A DNA stretch of 60,404 nt from Bacillus sp. SD075. Lineage in GTDB: Bacteria > Bacillota > Bacilli > Bacillales > DSM-1321. The DNA lies in the NCBI RefSeq assembly GCF_017355165.1, contig NZ_JADILK010000027.1, forward strand, positions 1 through 60,404, written 5' to 3'. The notes below the pieces were generated by a model. It was not told where the DNA came from. It did not search any database and was given only the letters and a program-made list of their open reading frames with translations. Below, piece after piece: positions 49,168 to 58,247 of this stretch (its first letter is position 1; each line of letters opens with the position of its first letter). A program made the translations under genes and the position numbers.

Positions 49168-50004
49168 GTGAAGAAGCTGGTTTCTTTAAATAATATTGTT
49201 TTTAAATATGAGGGTCAGTCTCGAAACGCCTTGGATGATGTTTCTTTTGATATTCATCAGGGGGAGTGGCTTGCGATTGTCGGGCATAATGGTTCTGGCA
49301 AGTCGACATTAGCGAAGTTACTGAATGGTCTTCAGTTCGCTAACTCAGGTACCATTACTATTAATGATCAACTTTTGACAGAAGAATCCGTTTGGGATGT
49401 ACGCCAGAGAATTGGCATGGTTTTTCAAAACCCAGATAATCAATTTGTAGGCACTACAGTTCAGGATGATGTGGCTTTTGGTTTAGAAAACGCCGGTGTT
49501 TCTCAGCAGGTTATGGTGGAGCGTGTTCATGGTGCGTTAAATAAGGTTAAAATGAATGCCTTTCTTAATCAAGAGCCGCACCATCTATCCGGCGGTCAAA
49601 AGCAAAGAGTGGCCATAGCAGGTGTAATAGCCTTGCAGCCAGACATAATCATCTTAGATGAAGCAACCTCCATGCTTGACCCAAGAGGCCGTGAAGAAGT
49701 GCTTGAAACAGTTAGGGAATTAAAACGGGAAAACGAGATTACTGTCATATCAATCACCCATGATCTTGAGGAAGCAGCGAAAGCTGATCGAATGATCGTC
49801 ATGAATCAAGGTAGGTTATATCGTGAAGGACCTCCTCAGGATATTTTTGAATTAGAGGAAGAATTGATTGCTCTTGGTTTGGATATTCCCTTTTCAGTGA
49901 AACTAACCAAGGAGTTACAAAAAAATGGTGTTCGTGTAGTTGATGGGCATTTGACAGAGGAAGAGTTGGTGAAGGATTTATGCGAATTACACTCGATGAT
50001 GTAG
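49168..50004 (+). CDS. ecfA1: ECF transporter ATPase EcfA1
   Basis: One of two ABC ATPases of the general energy-coupling module for vitamin uptake. 278 residues. Walker [10 protein letters not shown] near 40, Q-loop VFQNPDNQF, signature LSGGQKQR, Walker [10 protein letters not shown]-loop ITHDL. The start is GTG 49168, behind GAGGAGGG. Overlaps ecfA2 by 25 bases, indicating coupled synthesis. Confidence 0.96.
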   Translation: MKKLVSLNNIVFKYEGQSRNALDDVSFDIHQGEWLAIVGHNGSGKSTLAKLLNGLQFANSGTITINDQLLTEESVWDVRQRIGMVFQNPDNQFVGTTVQDDVAFGLENAGVSQQVMVERVHGALNKVKMNAFLNQEPHHLSGGQKQRVAIAGVIALQPDIIILDEATSMLDPRGREEVLETVRELKRENEITVISITHDLEEAAKADRMIVMNQGRLYREGPPQDIFELEEELIALGLDIPFSVKLTKELQKNGVRVVDGHLTEEELVKDLCELHSMM

Positions 50005-50846
50005 AATACCGCTATCAGGTGAATACTCCTTTTGAACATCTAGCCCTTCATGATGTCAATATTTCAATGGAGCCGGGAACCTATACCGCAATCATCGGGC
50101 ATACAGGGTCCGGGAAATCGACTCTACTGCAGCATTTGAATGCTCTACTAAAACCGACGAAGGGTCGGGTCTTCATTGGGGATCGGACGATTGAGGCCGG
50201 AAGAAAAGAGAAGGCGTTGCGACCAATTAGACAAAAGGTCGGTATTGTTTTTCAGTTTCCGGAACATCAGCTATTTGATGAAACGGTTGAAAAGGATATA
50301 TGTTTCGGGCCCATGAATTTTGGGGTTTCTGAAATCGATGCTAAGAAACTGGCCAGAAAAGCCATCGCTCAAGTCGGATTGAATGAGGAAATTCTTAAAA
50401 AATCCCCATTCGACTTATCCGGCGGACAAATGCGGCGGGTTGCCATCGCTGGGGTACTTGCCATGGAGCCGGAGGTATTGGTACTTGATGAGCCCACAGC
50501 TGGGCTGGATCCACGAGGACGTAAAGAAATCATGGATATGTTTTATGATCTGCATAAAGCAAGAGGCATTTCAACGATTCTGGTGACACATAGCATGGAG
50601 GATGCAGCCAAGTACGCGGATGATATCATTATTATGCATAAAGGTACTGTGTTCAAAAAAGGAACCCCCCAGGAAATTTTCTCTGAGCCGGAACAATTAA
50701 TGGAGCTTGGCCTGGATGTTCCTGATACGGTCCGTTTTCAGCTAAAGCTTCAGAAGGAACTTGGTGTTCGATTTGATCACCCATGTCTTAATATCGGTGA
50801 TTTGGCGATAGAAATTGATAAAGCCATGAAACGGGGGAACCGCTGA
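49980..50846 (+). CDS. ecfA2: ECF transporter ATPase EcfA2
   Basis: Second ATPase of the ECF module. 288 residues. GHTGSGKST near 42, [15 protein letters not shown]-loop, [25 protein letters not shown]. Its ATG lies inside ecfA1 after GAAGGA. Its stop overlaps the ecfT start (TGATG). Confidence 0.96.
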   Translation: MRITLDDVEYRYQVNTPFEHLALHDVNISMEPGTYTAIIGHTGSGKSTLLQHLNALLKPTKGRVFIGDRTIEAGRKEKALRPIRQKVGIVFQFPEHQLFDETVEKDICFGPMNFGVSEIDAKKLARKAIAQVGLNEEILKKSPFDLSGGQMRRVAIAGVLAMEPEVLVLDEPTAGLDPRGRKEIMDMFYDLHKARGISTILVTHSMEDAAKYADDIIIMHKGTVFKKGTPQEIFSEPEQLMELGLDVPDTVRFQLKLQKELGVRFDHPCLNIGDLAIEIDKAMKRGNR

Positions 50847-51643
50847 TGCTGGATAAAATGATTATCGGGCGTTATGTCCCTGCAAACTCACTGATCCACA
50901 AGATGGACCCAAGGGCTAAATTGCTCCTCGTGTTCCTATTTGTTTGTGTCGTCTTTTTGGCGAATAATGTCGTTTCCTATGGATTGCTTGCTGTATTCAC
51001 CATCCTATTGATCAGTCTCTCCAAAATACCGCTTCGCTATCTTTATAATGGGTTAAAGCCAATCTTTTTCTTGATCATATTTACATTCATTCTCCATATC
51101 TTGTTTACGAAAGAAGGGGAATTGCTTTTTGAATACGGTTGGTTTGAAATCTATGAAGGCGGTCTGATTCAGGGTCTTTTCATATCCATTAGATTTACCT
51201 TACTAATCCTTGTTACGTCACTTTTAACTTTGACAACTTCACCGATATCCATTACAGATGGCATGGAAGAGCTTTTGGCGCCCTTGAAAAAGTGGAAGAT
51301 GCCTGTACATGAACTGGCATTGATGATGTCCATTGCCCTTCGATTCATTCCAACACTAATGGAGGAAACGGAAAAAATCATGAAGGCTCAAACTGCAAGG
51401 GGCGTCGATTTTTCATCTGGCCCGATAAAGGACAGGGTTAAATCGATTGTACCGCTGCTTGTTCCTTTATTTGTTAGTTCGTTCAAACGGGCGGAAGAAT
51501 TGGCAACTGCCATGGAATCTAGAGGATACCGTGGCGGTGAAGGCCGTACGAAATATCGCAAATTGGACTGGAAGACGAGTGATAGCCTTTTGATGGTCTC
51601 AATTGGTGTTCTAACGGTCATGTTATTTTTATTACGTTCATAA
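50846..51643 (+). CDS. ecfT: ECF transporter transmembrane subunit EcfT
   Basis: Membrane scaffold that couples EcfA1A2 to exchangeable S components. 265 residues with about five or six hydrophobic segments and the two coupling-helix motifs QTARGVDF and MESRGYRGGEGRT (the conserved Ala/Ser-Arg-Gly triplets). An S component is encoded at 54,041 in the same window. Confidence 0.95.
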   Translation: MLDKMIIGRYVPANSLIHKMDPRAKLLLVFLFVCVVFLANNVVSYGLLAVFTILLISLSKIPLRYLYNGLKPIFFLIIFTFILHILFTKEGELLFEYGWFEIYEGGLIQGLFISIRFTLLILVTSLLTLTTSPISITDGMEELLAPLKKWKMPVHELALMMSIALRFIPTLMEETEKIMKAQTARGVDFSSGPIKDRVKSIVPLLVPLFVSSFKRAEELATAMESRGYRGGEGRTKYRKLDWKTSDSLLMVSIGVLTVMLFLLRS

Positions 51644-51657
51644 TAAGGAAGAGAACT

Positions 51658-52398
51658 ATGCCAAAATATAAATGTGTGATCGCCTATGACGGCACGGATT
51701 TTGCTGGTTATCAGGTGCAGCCTGAGAAACGTACCATACAAAGTGAATTCGAGGCAGTCTTGGCCCAAATGCATAAAGGCACAATTATAAAAGTGACTGC
51801 TTCAGGCAGGACAGATTCAGGGGTCCATGCAAAGGGGCAGGTACTTCATTTTGAATCGCCCCTTACATTTCCTACGGAAAACTGGGTAAAGGCGTTCAGC
51901 GCCCTTCTTCCGACCGATATCATCGTTCTGGAAGTCGAAATCGCCCCTGACGATTTTCATGCGAGGTTCCATACGACTGGGAAAGAGTACCGTTATATCA
52001 TAGCCCGCTCGAAACTACGGGATCCGTTTCAACGAAATTACGCCTACCATTACCCCTTCCCATTAGATGGGGAGGCGATGAGGGAAGCGATCTCCTATTT
52101 GATAGGGACACATGACTTTACAAGTTTTTGTTCGGCAAAAACGGAAGTGGTCGATAAAGTTCGAACGATACGGGAGATGGAGTTTGAAGAGAGCGATGGT
52201 GTCATGGTTTTCCGCTTCGTTGGCGAAGGTTTTTTGTATAATATGGTGCGTATCTTGGTTGGGACGCTCCTGGATGTCGGCAGCGGCAAGATGTCAGCTC
52301 GGGATATGCTCGGGATATTGGACAAAAAGGACCGCAGTTTTGCAGGAAAAACAGCACCAGCCCAAGGCTTGTATTTATGGAAAGTATTTTACAAATAA
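51658..52398 (+). CDS. truA: tRNA pseudouridine(38-40) synthase TruA
   Basis: Forms pseudouridine in the anticodon arm. 246 residues. YDGTDFAGYQVQP near the N-terminus and the catalytic aspartate in GRTDSGVHAKGQ (near 50-60). ATG 51658, 14 bases after ecfT, with AAGGAAGAG as ribosome site. Order ecfA1-ecfA2-ecfT-truA-rplM-rpsI is that of B. subtilis. Confidence 0.96.
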   Translation: MPKYKCVIAYDGTDFAGYQVQPEKRTIQSEFEAVLAQMHKGTIIKVTASGRTDSGVHAKGQVLHFESPLTFPTENWVKAFSALLPTDIIVLEVEIAPDDFHARFHTTGKEYRYIIARSKLRDPFQRNYAYHYPFPLDGEAMREAISYLIGTHDFTSFCSAKTEVVDKVRTIREMEFEESDGVMVFRFVGEGFLYNMVRILVGTLLDVGSGKMSARDMLGILDKKDRSFAGKTAPAQGLYLWKVFYK

Positions 52399-52540
52399 AA
52401 ATATTTTTGTGGTGATTCCAGTTTTTTTACAAATGGAAAACGGGATGAAATCAGTAACGGAGCGGTTTGACGCTATACAGACCATTTCATGGAGTTGCTG
52501 AGAGTGTTTTATAGACAACTTATCCTAGTGTAACATTCCC

Positions 52541-52572
52541 TTGACAATGAATCTGGGAGAAGTTAATATAAT
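52541..52572 (+). promoter_or_regulatory. Promoter of rplM-rpsI
   Basis: Perfect TTGACA at 52541-52546; candidate -10 boxes are TAATAT (52564-52569, spacer 17) or TATAAT (52567-52572, spacer 20). The exact -10 is unresolved. Confidence 0.65.
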
Positions 52573-52577
52573 ATGGT

Positions 52578-52632
52578 ATGTATTTTAATCCCACGATAAG
52601 CCCCGGAAGTTTATTGTGATTGAAAATAAATA
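52578..52632 (+). promoter_or_regulatory. L13 leader RNA
   Basis: CACGATAA (52592-52599) pairs with TTATTGTG (52611-52618) around a GC-rich loop, and TATTTTAATC pairs with GATTGAAAATA outside it. Position before rplM and the shape agree with the Bacillus L13_leader class, thought to bind L13 for autoregulation. Assignment from memory of the class, not a model search. Confidence 0.7.
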
Positions 52633-52665
52633 TAAAAAATTAAAAAGTTTTTTAGGAGGTTAACC

Positions 52666-53103
52666 ATGCGTACGACATTTATGGCGAAAGCTAATGAAGT
52701 AGAACGTAAATGGTATGTGATTGACGCTGAAGGCAAAACTTTGGGTCGCCTTTCTACTGAAGTAGCATCCATTCTACGTGGTAAACATAAACCAACTTTT
52801 ACACCGAACATTGACACTGGTGATCATGTAATTCTAATCAATGTTGAAAAAATCCATTTGACTGGTAAAAAATTGACTGACAAAATTTATTACCGTCACA
52901 CTATGCATCCAGGCGGTCTTAAAACTAGAACTGCTCTTGAAATGCGTACAAACTACCCTGAGAGAATGCTTGAACTTGCTATCAAAGGTATGCTTCCAAA
53001 GAATTCTCTTGGACGTCAAATCTACAAAAAATTACACGTATACGCTGGAGCTGAGCACCCACACGCTGCTCAACAACCAGAAGTATACGAATTACGCGGA
53101 TAA
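52666..53103 (+). CDS. rplM: Ribosomal protein L13
   Basis: Early 23S rRNA-binding protein. 145 residues, starting [39 protein letters not shown] and [10 protein letters not shown] are typical. ATG 52666 after TAGGAGGT. Followed by rpsI after 20 bases. Confidence 0.97.
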   Translation: MRTTFMAKANEVERKWYVIDAEGKTLGRLSTEVASILRGKHKPTFTPNIDTGDHVILINVEKIHLTGKKLTDKIYYRHTMHPGGLKTRTALEMRTNYPERMLELAIKGMLPKNSLGRQIYKKLHVYAGAEHPHAAQQPEVYELRG

Positions 53104-53123
53104 TTACTAAGGAGGTTACTATC

Positions 53124-53516
53124 TTGGCACAAGTTCAATATTATGGTACTGGTCGCCGTAAGAGCTCAGTAGCTCGTGTACGTTTAGTACCAGGCGAAGG
53201 TCGCATCGTTATCAACGGTCGTGACATTAATGAATATATTCCTTTCGCAGCATTACGTGAAGTTGTTAACCAACCACTAGTTGCAACTGAAACTACTGGA
53301 AATTACGACATTCTAGTAAACGTTAGCGGTGGTGGATACACTGGTCAAGCTGGAGCAATCCGTCACGGTATCGCTCGTGCATTGCTTCAAGTTGATCCAG
53401 AATACCGTCCGTCTCTTAAAACTGCTGGTTTACTAACTCGTGACCCACGTATGAAAGAACGTAAAAAATACGGTCTTAAAGGCGCACGTCGTGCACCTCA
53501 GTTCTCAAAACGTTAA
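53124..53516 (+). CDS. rpsI: Ribosomal protein S9
   Basis: Its C-terminal tail contacts P-site tRNA. 130 residues, starting [20 protein letters not shown] and ending [17 protein letters not shown]. The start is TTG 53124, behind AAGGAGGT. Confidence 0.96.
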   Translation: MAQVQYYGTGRRKSSVARVRLVPGEGRIVINGRDINEYIPFAALREVVNQPLVATETTGNYDILVNVSGGGYTGQAGAIRHGIARALLQVDPEYRPSLKTAGLLTRDPRMKERKKYGLKGARRAPQFSKR

Positions 53517-53532
53517 TTCCATTACCGTTTCG

Positions 53533-53569
53533 AAAGGCTCTCAACCATTTTGGTTGGGGGTCTTTTTTT
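53533..53569 (+). terminator. Terminator after rpsI
   Basis: A 15-bp stem with G-U pairs between 53533-53547 and 53550-53564 (core TCAACCA/TGGTTGG) and a seven-T tail. Confidence 0.9.
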
Positions 53570-53651
53570 GTCTGAAAATTTTTTTGATCCCCCTCATGCA
53601 AGCGAACCTTTGAATATTGGAAGCTTTTTGCGTATAGCAACTGTTATAGGT

Positions 53652-53939
53652 TCACGAATATTTACCATTCAGAGATGAATTATGTGGAATTGTAGGTATG
53701 ACAACGAGATCATCCCACCCCTTGTCCTGCGCTATTAAATCCAAATAAAATACAGCCAAAACCAGTCGTTGATAACTTTGCTTTTGTTGTCTCTGCAACA
53801 TTCATTGAATTTTGGAATGCTAGAACAATGACGATTAATATAAAAGGGGTTAACCCGATAAATTTGACCATATTTCCGGCATCGGATACAAATGAAACGC
53901 CGCAGAGACGTTGGTGACAGTTGTTCCGTTTGTTGACAT
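53652..53939 (-). pseudogene. Decayed small membrane protein gene
   Basis: On the minus strand a coherent protein can be read if two frameshifts are bridged: an N-terminal part MSTNGTTVTNVSAA (from 53939), then FVSDAGNMVKFIGLTPFI and a hydrophobic segment VIVLAFQNSM, then TTGFGCILFGFNSAGQG and, in the next frame after a run of four G, DDLVVIPTIPHNSSLNGKYS ending at 53652. In the main frame 63 codons are open (53898-53710). About 95 residues with one membrane span. I do not recognise the family. No ribosome site is seen before the first ATG. It fills the gap between rpsI and the S component. Confidence 0.45.
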
Positions 53940-54040
53940 GTGAGTTTATTTATGTAAAGCAGGTTTATTTGTAAAATCCATATTTATTAACTTTCCGTTT
54001 AGGAGTATGATAATACTTAAAAAAAGAAAGAGGACTTCAT

Positions 54041-54571
54041 ATGAATTCAACATACTCACCGATTGAAACAACTAAAACAAAAGCCTTGGTCATCAATGCG
54101 TTATTCATTGCATTAACACTTGTAGCAACCATGTTCATCAACATTAAGCTTCCAATAATGGGTAACGGTGGCCTAATCCATCTGGGTAACGTTCCCCTTT
54201 TTATAGCAGCTTTGGTATATGGCAAAAAAACAGGGGCGATAGCAGGCGCCTTCGGTATGGCCTTCTTCGACCTTTTCTCTGGTTGGGCAGCATGGGCACC
54301 GTTTACATTCGTCATCGTGGGAGCTATGGGCTTTCTAGCCGGCCTTATATCCGAAAAGGTACCGGGCAAAAGAGAATTTGTATATACAATCGCGGTTGCC
54401 GTTGCATTGATTATAAAAATAATCGGCTACTATTTTGTCGAAGTTATTCTTTATGGTAACTGGATACAGCCATTTGGCTCCATCCCCGGAAACGTAATGC
54501 AGGTCGTGATAGCGGGTATAATAGTAGTGCCGCTTGCTGGACGATTAAAGAAAAGGGCAGGGCAGATATAA
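54041..54571 (+). CDS. ECF transporter S component, substrate unknown
   Basis: 176-residue integral membrane protein with about six hydrophobic segments. The block GGLIHLGNVPLFIAALVYGKKTGAIAGAFGMAFFDL and the N-terminal KTKALVINALFIAL with alanine-rich first helix resemble substrate-binding S components of energy-coupling factor transporters (ECF-ribofla_trS-like family). It would dock on EcfT-EcfA1A2 encoded 2.4 kb upstream. Substrate cannot be read; no riboswitch core is seen upstream. ATG 54041 after AGAGGA. B. subtilis has ybaJ at this place instead. Confidence 0.82.
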   Translation: MNSTYSPIETTKTKALVINALFIALTLVATMFINIKLPIMGNGGLIHLGNVPLFIAALVYGKKTGAIAGAFGMAFFDLFSGWAAWAPFTFVIVGAMGFLAGLISEKVPGKREFVYTIAVAVALIIKIIGYYFVEVILYGNWIQPFGSIPGNVMQVVIAGIIVVPLAGRLKKRAGQI

Positions 54572-54708
54572 AGTGAAACAAATATAGAAGCCATTTCAAA
54601 TTTTGTGTTGCACACCGATTAAATGTGACTGCGCTCTGAATTTCAGGCAGTTTAAAAAGACATTCTGCTAAGAGGCGGGCATTAAATGACTTTTGTTATA
54701 TCCTGTTA

Positions 54709-54745
54709 GAAAAGGGCATCCGTTTACCATGGATGTCCTTTTTAT
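54709..54745 (+). terminator. Terminator after the S component gene
   Basis: AAAGGGCATCC (54711-54721) pairs with GGATGTCCTTT (54731-54741), one G-U pair, followed by TTATC. It lies 140 bases after the stop codon. Confidence 0.75.
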
Positions 54746-55140
54746 CTTAATAAATCACAAAGCCTGAAGATTTTCATGCAGAATGGCTGGCTAATGTAAG
54801 TATTGATCAAAGTCCAAAGGGACATGCGCAGTGAGCGACCCAAGTCTGCAAGGTCAGCCTCGGGTAGCGGCCTGAGTGGCGGGGTAGGGGGGTGATTCCG
54901 ACTTTTTTCAAGACTGTTATACCCCTTGCAAGAACCTTTTATCTTCCAAAATTTGCAGTTAGCACTTTAACGGGTTTCTTATAGGAGAAAGGAAATCACA
55001 TATCGGTAGGCCTTTCAGTTGCCTGCCAATCCTATCCTCATTATTTTTTGCCAATGGAATAAATGAATGGTTCAAAATAGAACGTAAAAACTAAATTATG
55101 TCTTGGGAAATAATTTTGGGAAATGGAGAATTGCCCCGGA
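54746..55140. other. Gene-free stretch with a GC-rich patch
   Basis: No supported gene on either strand. About 54850-54900 is clearly richer in G and C than the surroundings and can form CTCGGG-TAGCGG-CCTGAG (54859-54876). I could not relate it to a known RNA or to a decayed gene. Confidence 0.4.
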
Positions 55141-55148
55141 GGTGAAAT

Positions 55149-55574
55149 ATGGCTTTGATAGTAGGTTTACAGGAGATGCAAAGGGAAAGGCAATTGAAGT
55201 TCGAACGTAGGTTGCTCAGGGAACTTTCCATTGAGGATATGAAGGGAAGGATCCAGCGTTACTTCGGACAGGATTTGATGGATGTTTTGGAGGAAGGCTA
55301 CTTTGATGTTGCCATTGAGGCTTATTTATTAGGAGCCAACTATAGTAAGTTTGGCTATTATGGTGAGTCGGAAGAAGATGTAAGGGCCAGGTGCTGGAAG
55401 GAAGAAAAGTTTTTGGTCGATACACTTTTTAACTTTATTTTGTATTGGCGGGAAGTTACTGCGAATAACGCTTTCGATGAGGGTTTGTTTTATTGTTGTG
55501 AAGGATTTGTGGGAGATTGGTGGCTGGATGGCTTTAAGACTGGAGAAAAACGATATAAAATGAAACTGCATTAA
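55149..55574 (+). CDS. DUF2521 family protein (YbaK)
   Basis: 141-residue cytoplasmic protein. Charged N-terminal half (QRERQLKFERRLLREL) and a strongly conserved-looking core AIEAYLLGANYSKFGYYGESEEDVRARC with aromatic C-terminal part GDWWLDGFKTGEKRYKMKLH. It resembles B. subtilis YbaK, which also precedes cwlD. Function unknown. ATG 55149 follows GGAGGTGAAAT, an excellent ribosome site. Confidence 0.8.
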   Translation: MALIVGLQEMQRERQLKFERRLLRELSIEDMKGRIQRYFGQDLMDVLEEGYFDVAIEAYLLGANYSKFGYYGESEEDVRARCWKEEKFLVDTLFNFILYWREVTANNAFDEGLFYCCEGFVGDWWLDGFKTGEKRYKMKLH

Positions 55575-55597
55575 GCAGGCAAAAATCCCATTCCTTG

Positions 55598-55626
55598 TTC
55601 TAATTCCATGGTTTGTCCCATACTTT
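55598..55626 (+). promoter_or_regulatory. Putative SigE promoter of cwlD
   Basis: TTCTAATT (55598-55605), 13 bases, CATACTTT (55619-55626). The -10 matches 7 of 8 positions of the SigE consensus CATACAHT; the -35 is fair. cwlD is SigE-dependent in B. subtilis, which supports the call. Confidence 0.5.
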
Positions 55627-55657
55627 TTAGTAGAGAGATCATGGAAGGGGAACGGTC

Positions 55658-56374
55658 ATGCGCAGAAAGCTGAAATATACAGGAATCGCTATGGGATTGT
55701 TTGTCCTTTTTTTAATTGTGACTTTTAAATTTGTTGAAGATGATTCTTGGGACTCCTGGAACCTTCCGTTGGCAGGTAAGGTCATCATTCTGGATGCAGG
55801 TCACGGAGGAATGGATGGCGGGGCAAATGTACAAGAGGTAATGGAAAAGGAAATTGCTCTTTCCGTTTCATTAAAGGTCAGGGACTATTTACAGGAACAG
55901 GGTGCTCTTGTCATCATGACCCGTGAGAAGGATGAGGATTTGGCACAGGGTAATACAAAGGGGATCCGCCAGCGAAAACAGGAGGACTTACGGAATCGGG
56001 TTGAAATGATCAATGATTCGGAAGCGGACTTATTTTTAAGCATTCATTTAAACTCTTTCCCATCAGCGTCATCGAAAGGTGCCCAGACTTTTTATACAAG
56101 CAGGTTCGAGGAAAATGAACAGGTTGCAAAATTCATTCAGACTGAAATCATTAGAAACCTGGAAAATACAAAGCGTGATGCAAAAACGATTAATCATGTG
56201 TATTTGATGAATAATGCAAAGAAACCGGGAGCGCTTGTGGAAATTGGCTTTCTTTCCAATTCTGAGGAAAGGGAACGCCTTATCAGTGATAAGTATCAAG
56301 AAAAGGTTGCCAGTTCGATATATATGGGTATTTTACGGTACTTTACAGAGGAAAAACTATCTGATGAAGAGTGA
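55658..56374 (+). CDS. cwlD: N-acetylmuramoyl-L-alanine amidase CwlD
   Basis: Cleaves the peptide from muramic acid in spore cortex as the first step of muramic-delta-lactam formation; PdaA then deacetylates. 238 residues. An N-terminal membrane anchor/signal (about 7-25), then an Amidase_3 domain with zinc ligands in ILDAGHGGMDGG, the glutamate that follows, SIHLNS, and the catalytic VEIGFLSN. ATG 55658 after GGAAGGGGAA. Needed for cortex breakdown at germination in B. subtilis. Confidence 0.95.
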   Translation: MRRKLKYTGIAMGLFVLFLIVTFKFVEDDSWDSWNLPLAGKVIILDAGHGGMDGGANVQEVMEKEIALSVSLKVRDYLQEQGALVIMTREKDEDLAQGNTKGIRQRKQEDLRNRVEMINDSEADLFLSIHLNSFPSASSKGAQTFYTSRFEENEQVAKFIQTEIIRNLENTKRDAKTINHVYLMNNAKKPGALVEIGFLSNSEERERLISDKYQEKVASSIYMGILRYFTEEKLSDEE

Positions 56375-56379
56375 TGTCT

Positions 56380-56408
56380 GGGTCTTGTAAGGTACAAGGC
56401 CTTTTTAT
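56380..56408 (+). terminator. Terminator after cwlD
   Basis: GGTCTTGTA (56381-56389) pairs with TACAAGGCC (56393-56401) with a three-base loop and a TTTTT tail. Confidence 0.8.
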
Positions 56409-56467
56409 TATGGGAAAATAATCCGGTTTCGCATGCAGGGTAGATAATAAGCTTTCCTTTTGTAATA

Positions 56468-56476
56468 TGTTATACT
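56468..56476 (+). promoter_or_regulatory. Extended -10 promoter candidate for salA
   Basis: TGT-TATACT is an extended -10 element; no good -35 is visible. It lies 38 bases before the start codon. Confidence 0.4.
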
Positions 56477-56514
56477 GAAAAATGGGAAAATAAAAATTCA
56501 AAGGGGTGCTCGAC

Positions 56515-57573
56515 TTGTTAACAGAAGAGAAAGTGCTGAGTTTATTAAAGGATCTTAAAGACCCTTTTCTACATAAAAACCTTGAAGAGACAAATGGAAT
56601 CATAGAAATCAAAATAAAACCTGAAAAGAATCATGTAAGCGTTAAGCTTGCGATTGCGAAAACGGGGACTGCCGAACAAATGCAAATGCAATCGGAGGTT
56701 GTGGACTTGCTGAAAACGAACGGAGCGGAATCGGTAGGCATCCGTTTCACGGAACTTTCAGAAGGGGAGTTAGCTAAGCATCGTGAAAGCATTCCTCAGG
56801 ATGAAGCGGACCAAGGTTTGCTTGGGCCTAACAGCCAGACGCAATTCATCGCGATCGCCAGTGGGAAGGGCGGAGTGGGAAAATCTACGATTTCAGTGAA
56901 TTTCGCTACTTCACTTGCTCGTTTGGGTAAAAAGGTCGGACTGGTCGACGCTGATATTTATGGATTCAGCGTACCAGATATGATGGGGATAACAAAAAGA
57001 CCGGTTGTTCGAGGGGAAAAAATCATTCCTGTAGAACGCTTTGGGGTCCAAGTTATCTCCATGGGCTTTTTTGTAGAGGATAATGCGCCGATCATCTGGA
57101 GAGGACCGATGCTGGGCAAAATGCTTAACAGTTTCTTTAATGAAGTGGAGTGGGGAGATTTGGACTATTTGGTCCTTGACTTACCGCCGGGTACGGGTGA
57201 TGTTGCTTTGGATGTTCATACGATGCTCCCTTCATGTAAAGAAATCATCGTTACGACACCGCATCCGACTGCAGCCTTCGTAGCTGCAAGGGCTGGTGCA
57301 ATGGCCATCAAGACAGAACACGAAGTCATTGGTGTCATAGAGAATATGTCATTTTTCGAAAGTAAAACGACCGGTGAAAAAGAATATGTATTCGGAAAAG
57401 GCGGCGGCGCGAAGCTGGCAGAAGAGCTTCGGACAGAAGTTTTAGGTCAACTTCCCCTGCAGCAGCCAGATTGGAATGAAGAGGACTTTGCTCCATCGAT
57501 TTACGCAGCGGACCATAGACTTGGCAGGATTTATGAGGACATTGCTAAGAAGGTCATTGAAAAACTACAATAA
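56515..57573 (+). CDS. salA: SalA, Mrp/ApbC-family P-loop ATPase
   Basis: 352 residues: N-terminal MIP18-like domain (about 1-85) and a ParA/Mrp-type ATPase domain with deviant Walker A SGKGGVGKST (about 113-122), DADIYGFSVPDMMG, LDLPPGTGD. The CxxC iron-sulphur ligand pair of Nbp35/ApbC carriers is absent (the position reads FFESKTTGEKEYVFG), as in B. subtilis SalA, a regulator acting on scoC and protease production. The start is TTG 56515, after AAGGGGTG; the in-frame GTG 56506 lies in the ribosome site. Confidence 0.92.
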   Translation: MLTEEKVLSLLKDLKDPFLHKNLEETNGIIEIKIKPEKNHVSVKLAIAKTGTAEQMQMQSEVVDLLKTNGAESVGIRFTELSEGELAKHRESIPQDEADQGLLGPNSQTQFIAIASGKGGVGKSTISVNFATSLARLGKKVGLVDADIYGFSVPDMMGITKRPVVRGEKIIPVERFGVQVISMGFFVEDNAPIIWRGPMLGKMLNSFFNEVEWGDLDYLVLDLPPGTGDVALDVHTMLPSCKEIIVTTPHPTAAFVAARAGAMAIKTEHEVIGVIENMSFFESKTTGEKEYVFGKGGGAKLAEELRTEVLGQLPLQQPDWNEEDFAPSIYAADHRLGRIYEDIAKKVIEKLQ

Positions 57574-57577
57574 AATG

Positions 57578-57605
57578 AAGGCTGATTCCAATTGGAATCA
57601 GCCTT
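57578..57605. terminator. Bidirectional terminator between salA and gerD
   Basis: A perfect palindrome with 12-base arms AAGGCTGATTCC (57578-57589) and GGAATCAGCCTT (57594-57605) around AATT, T-rich on both outgoing sides. It separates the convergent genes salA and gerD. Confidence 0.88.
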
Positions 57606-57609
57606 TATT

Positions 57610-58188
57610 TTATTCTTTTTCTTTTTTCTCCTTGTTTTCCTTCTCTGCCGCTTTAGTGGCTGCTTTATCCAATCTCTCTTGCATTTTCGCTTGAACGAGA
57701 GGGCTTTCCATCGTTTCGATGATCAGCTCTTTATAGACGGCCCGCATTTCCTTGGTTTTTAATAATTTATTCATTTCTTTTTCCATATCCGGTTCTTTCA
57801 TTATTTCCATGAGCATTCCACGATACTGAGGATCAGCGGTTAAGTCCTTCAATATCTTTTTATGTTCATCTTCTAATGCTTTAGCATAAGCGGAGGCGAA
57901 TTCAGGGTCATTAAATGTCTTTTTCCAAAATTCCCTCCCTTTATCTGAAGTGACCATATCTTCAATGGATTTCTTAATGACATCGGAATCCATAATAAGT
58001 TCTGCTTTCGTTTTATCATCAGCAATGATATCCTGGATGGCCTTTTTTCCATCATCTGTCTTCAAGATATCAACGACCATTTTCTTTGTCTCTTCATACT
58101 CCATTTTTTCTGCGCCTGTTCCATTCTGTGCACAACCGGAACAAACGAGTAAGAATGACGTGAAAAGCAAAGCAACTCCCACTCTCAT
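57610..58188 (-). CDS. gerD: Spore germination lipoprotein GerD
   Basis: Inner-membrane lipoprotein of the spore needed for clustering of nutrient germinant receptors. 192 residues from ATG 58188, eight bases after AAAGGAG; longer in-frame readings upstream lack a ribosome site. N-terminal signal RVGVALLFTSFLLVCSGC with a lipobox ending SGC, though the residue at -3 is Cys rather than the usual Leu. The rest is charged and helical, with a lysine/glutamate-rich tail. Convergent with salA. Confidence 0.92.
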   Translation of the reverse strand: MRVGVALLFTSFLLVCSGCAQNGTGAEKMEYEETKKMVVDILKTDDGKKAIQDIIADDKTKAELIMDSDVIKKSIEDMVTSDKGREFWKKTFNDPEFASAYAKALEDEHKKILKDLTADPQYRGMLMEIMKEPDMEKEMNKLLKTKEMRAVYKELIIETMESPLVQAKMQERLDKAATKAAEKENKEKKEKE

Positions 58189-58218
58189 ACGCAGGGCTCC
58201 TTTCATCCTTCTTATTGT

Positions 58219-58247
58219 TAATATGGTTCCAATCGGCGATATTATTC
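58219..58247 (-). promoter_or_regulatory. Putative SigG promoter of gerD
   Basis: On the minus strand GAATA (58247-58243), 17 bases, CATATTA (58225-58219) agrees with SigG/SigF forespore promoters (GHATR, 17-18, CATACTA). gerD is SigG-dependent in B. subtilis. Its distance to the start codon is 30 bases. Confidence 0.6.

Noticed and set aside
52112..52501. 129-codon frame overlapping truA
   Set aside because: Alternate-frame shadow of truA that continues by chance into the rplM leader region; no start signal.
54746..54850. Remnant of ybaJ
   Set aside because: Short readable peptides on the plus strand do not resemble the YbaJ methyltransferase as I recall it.
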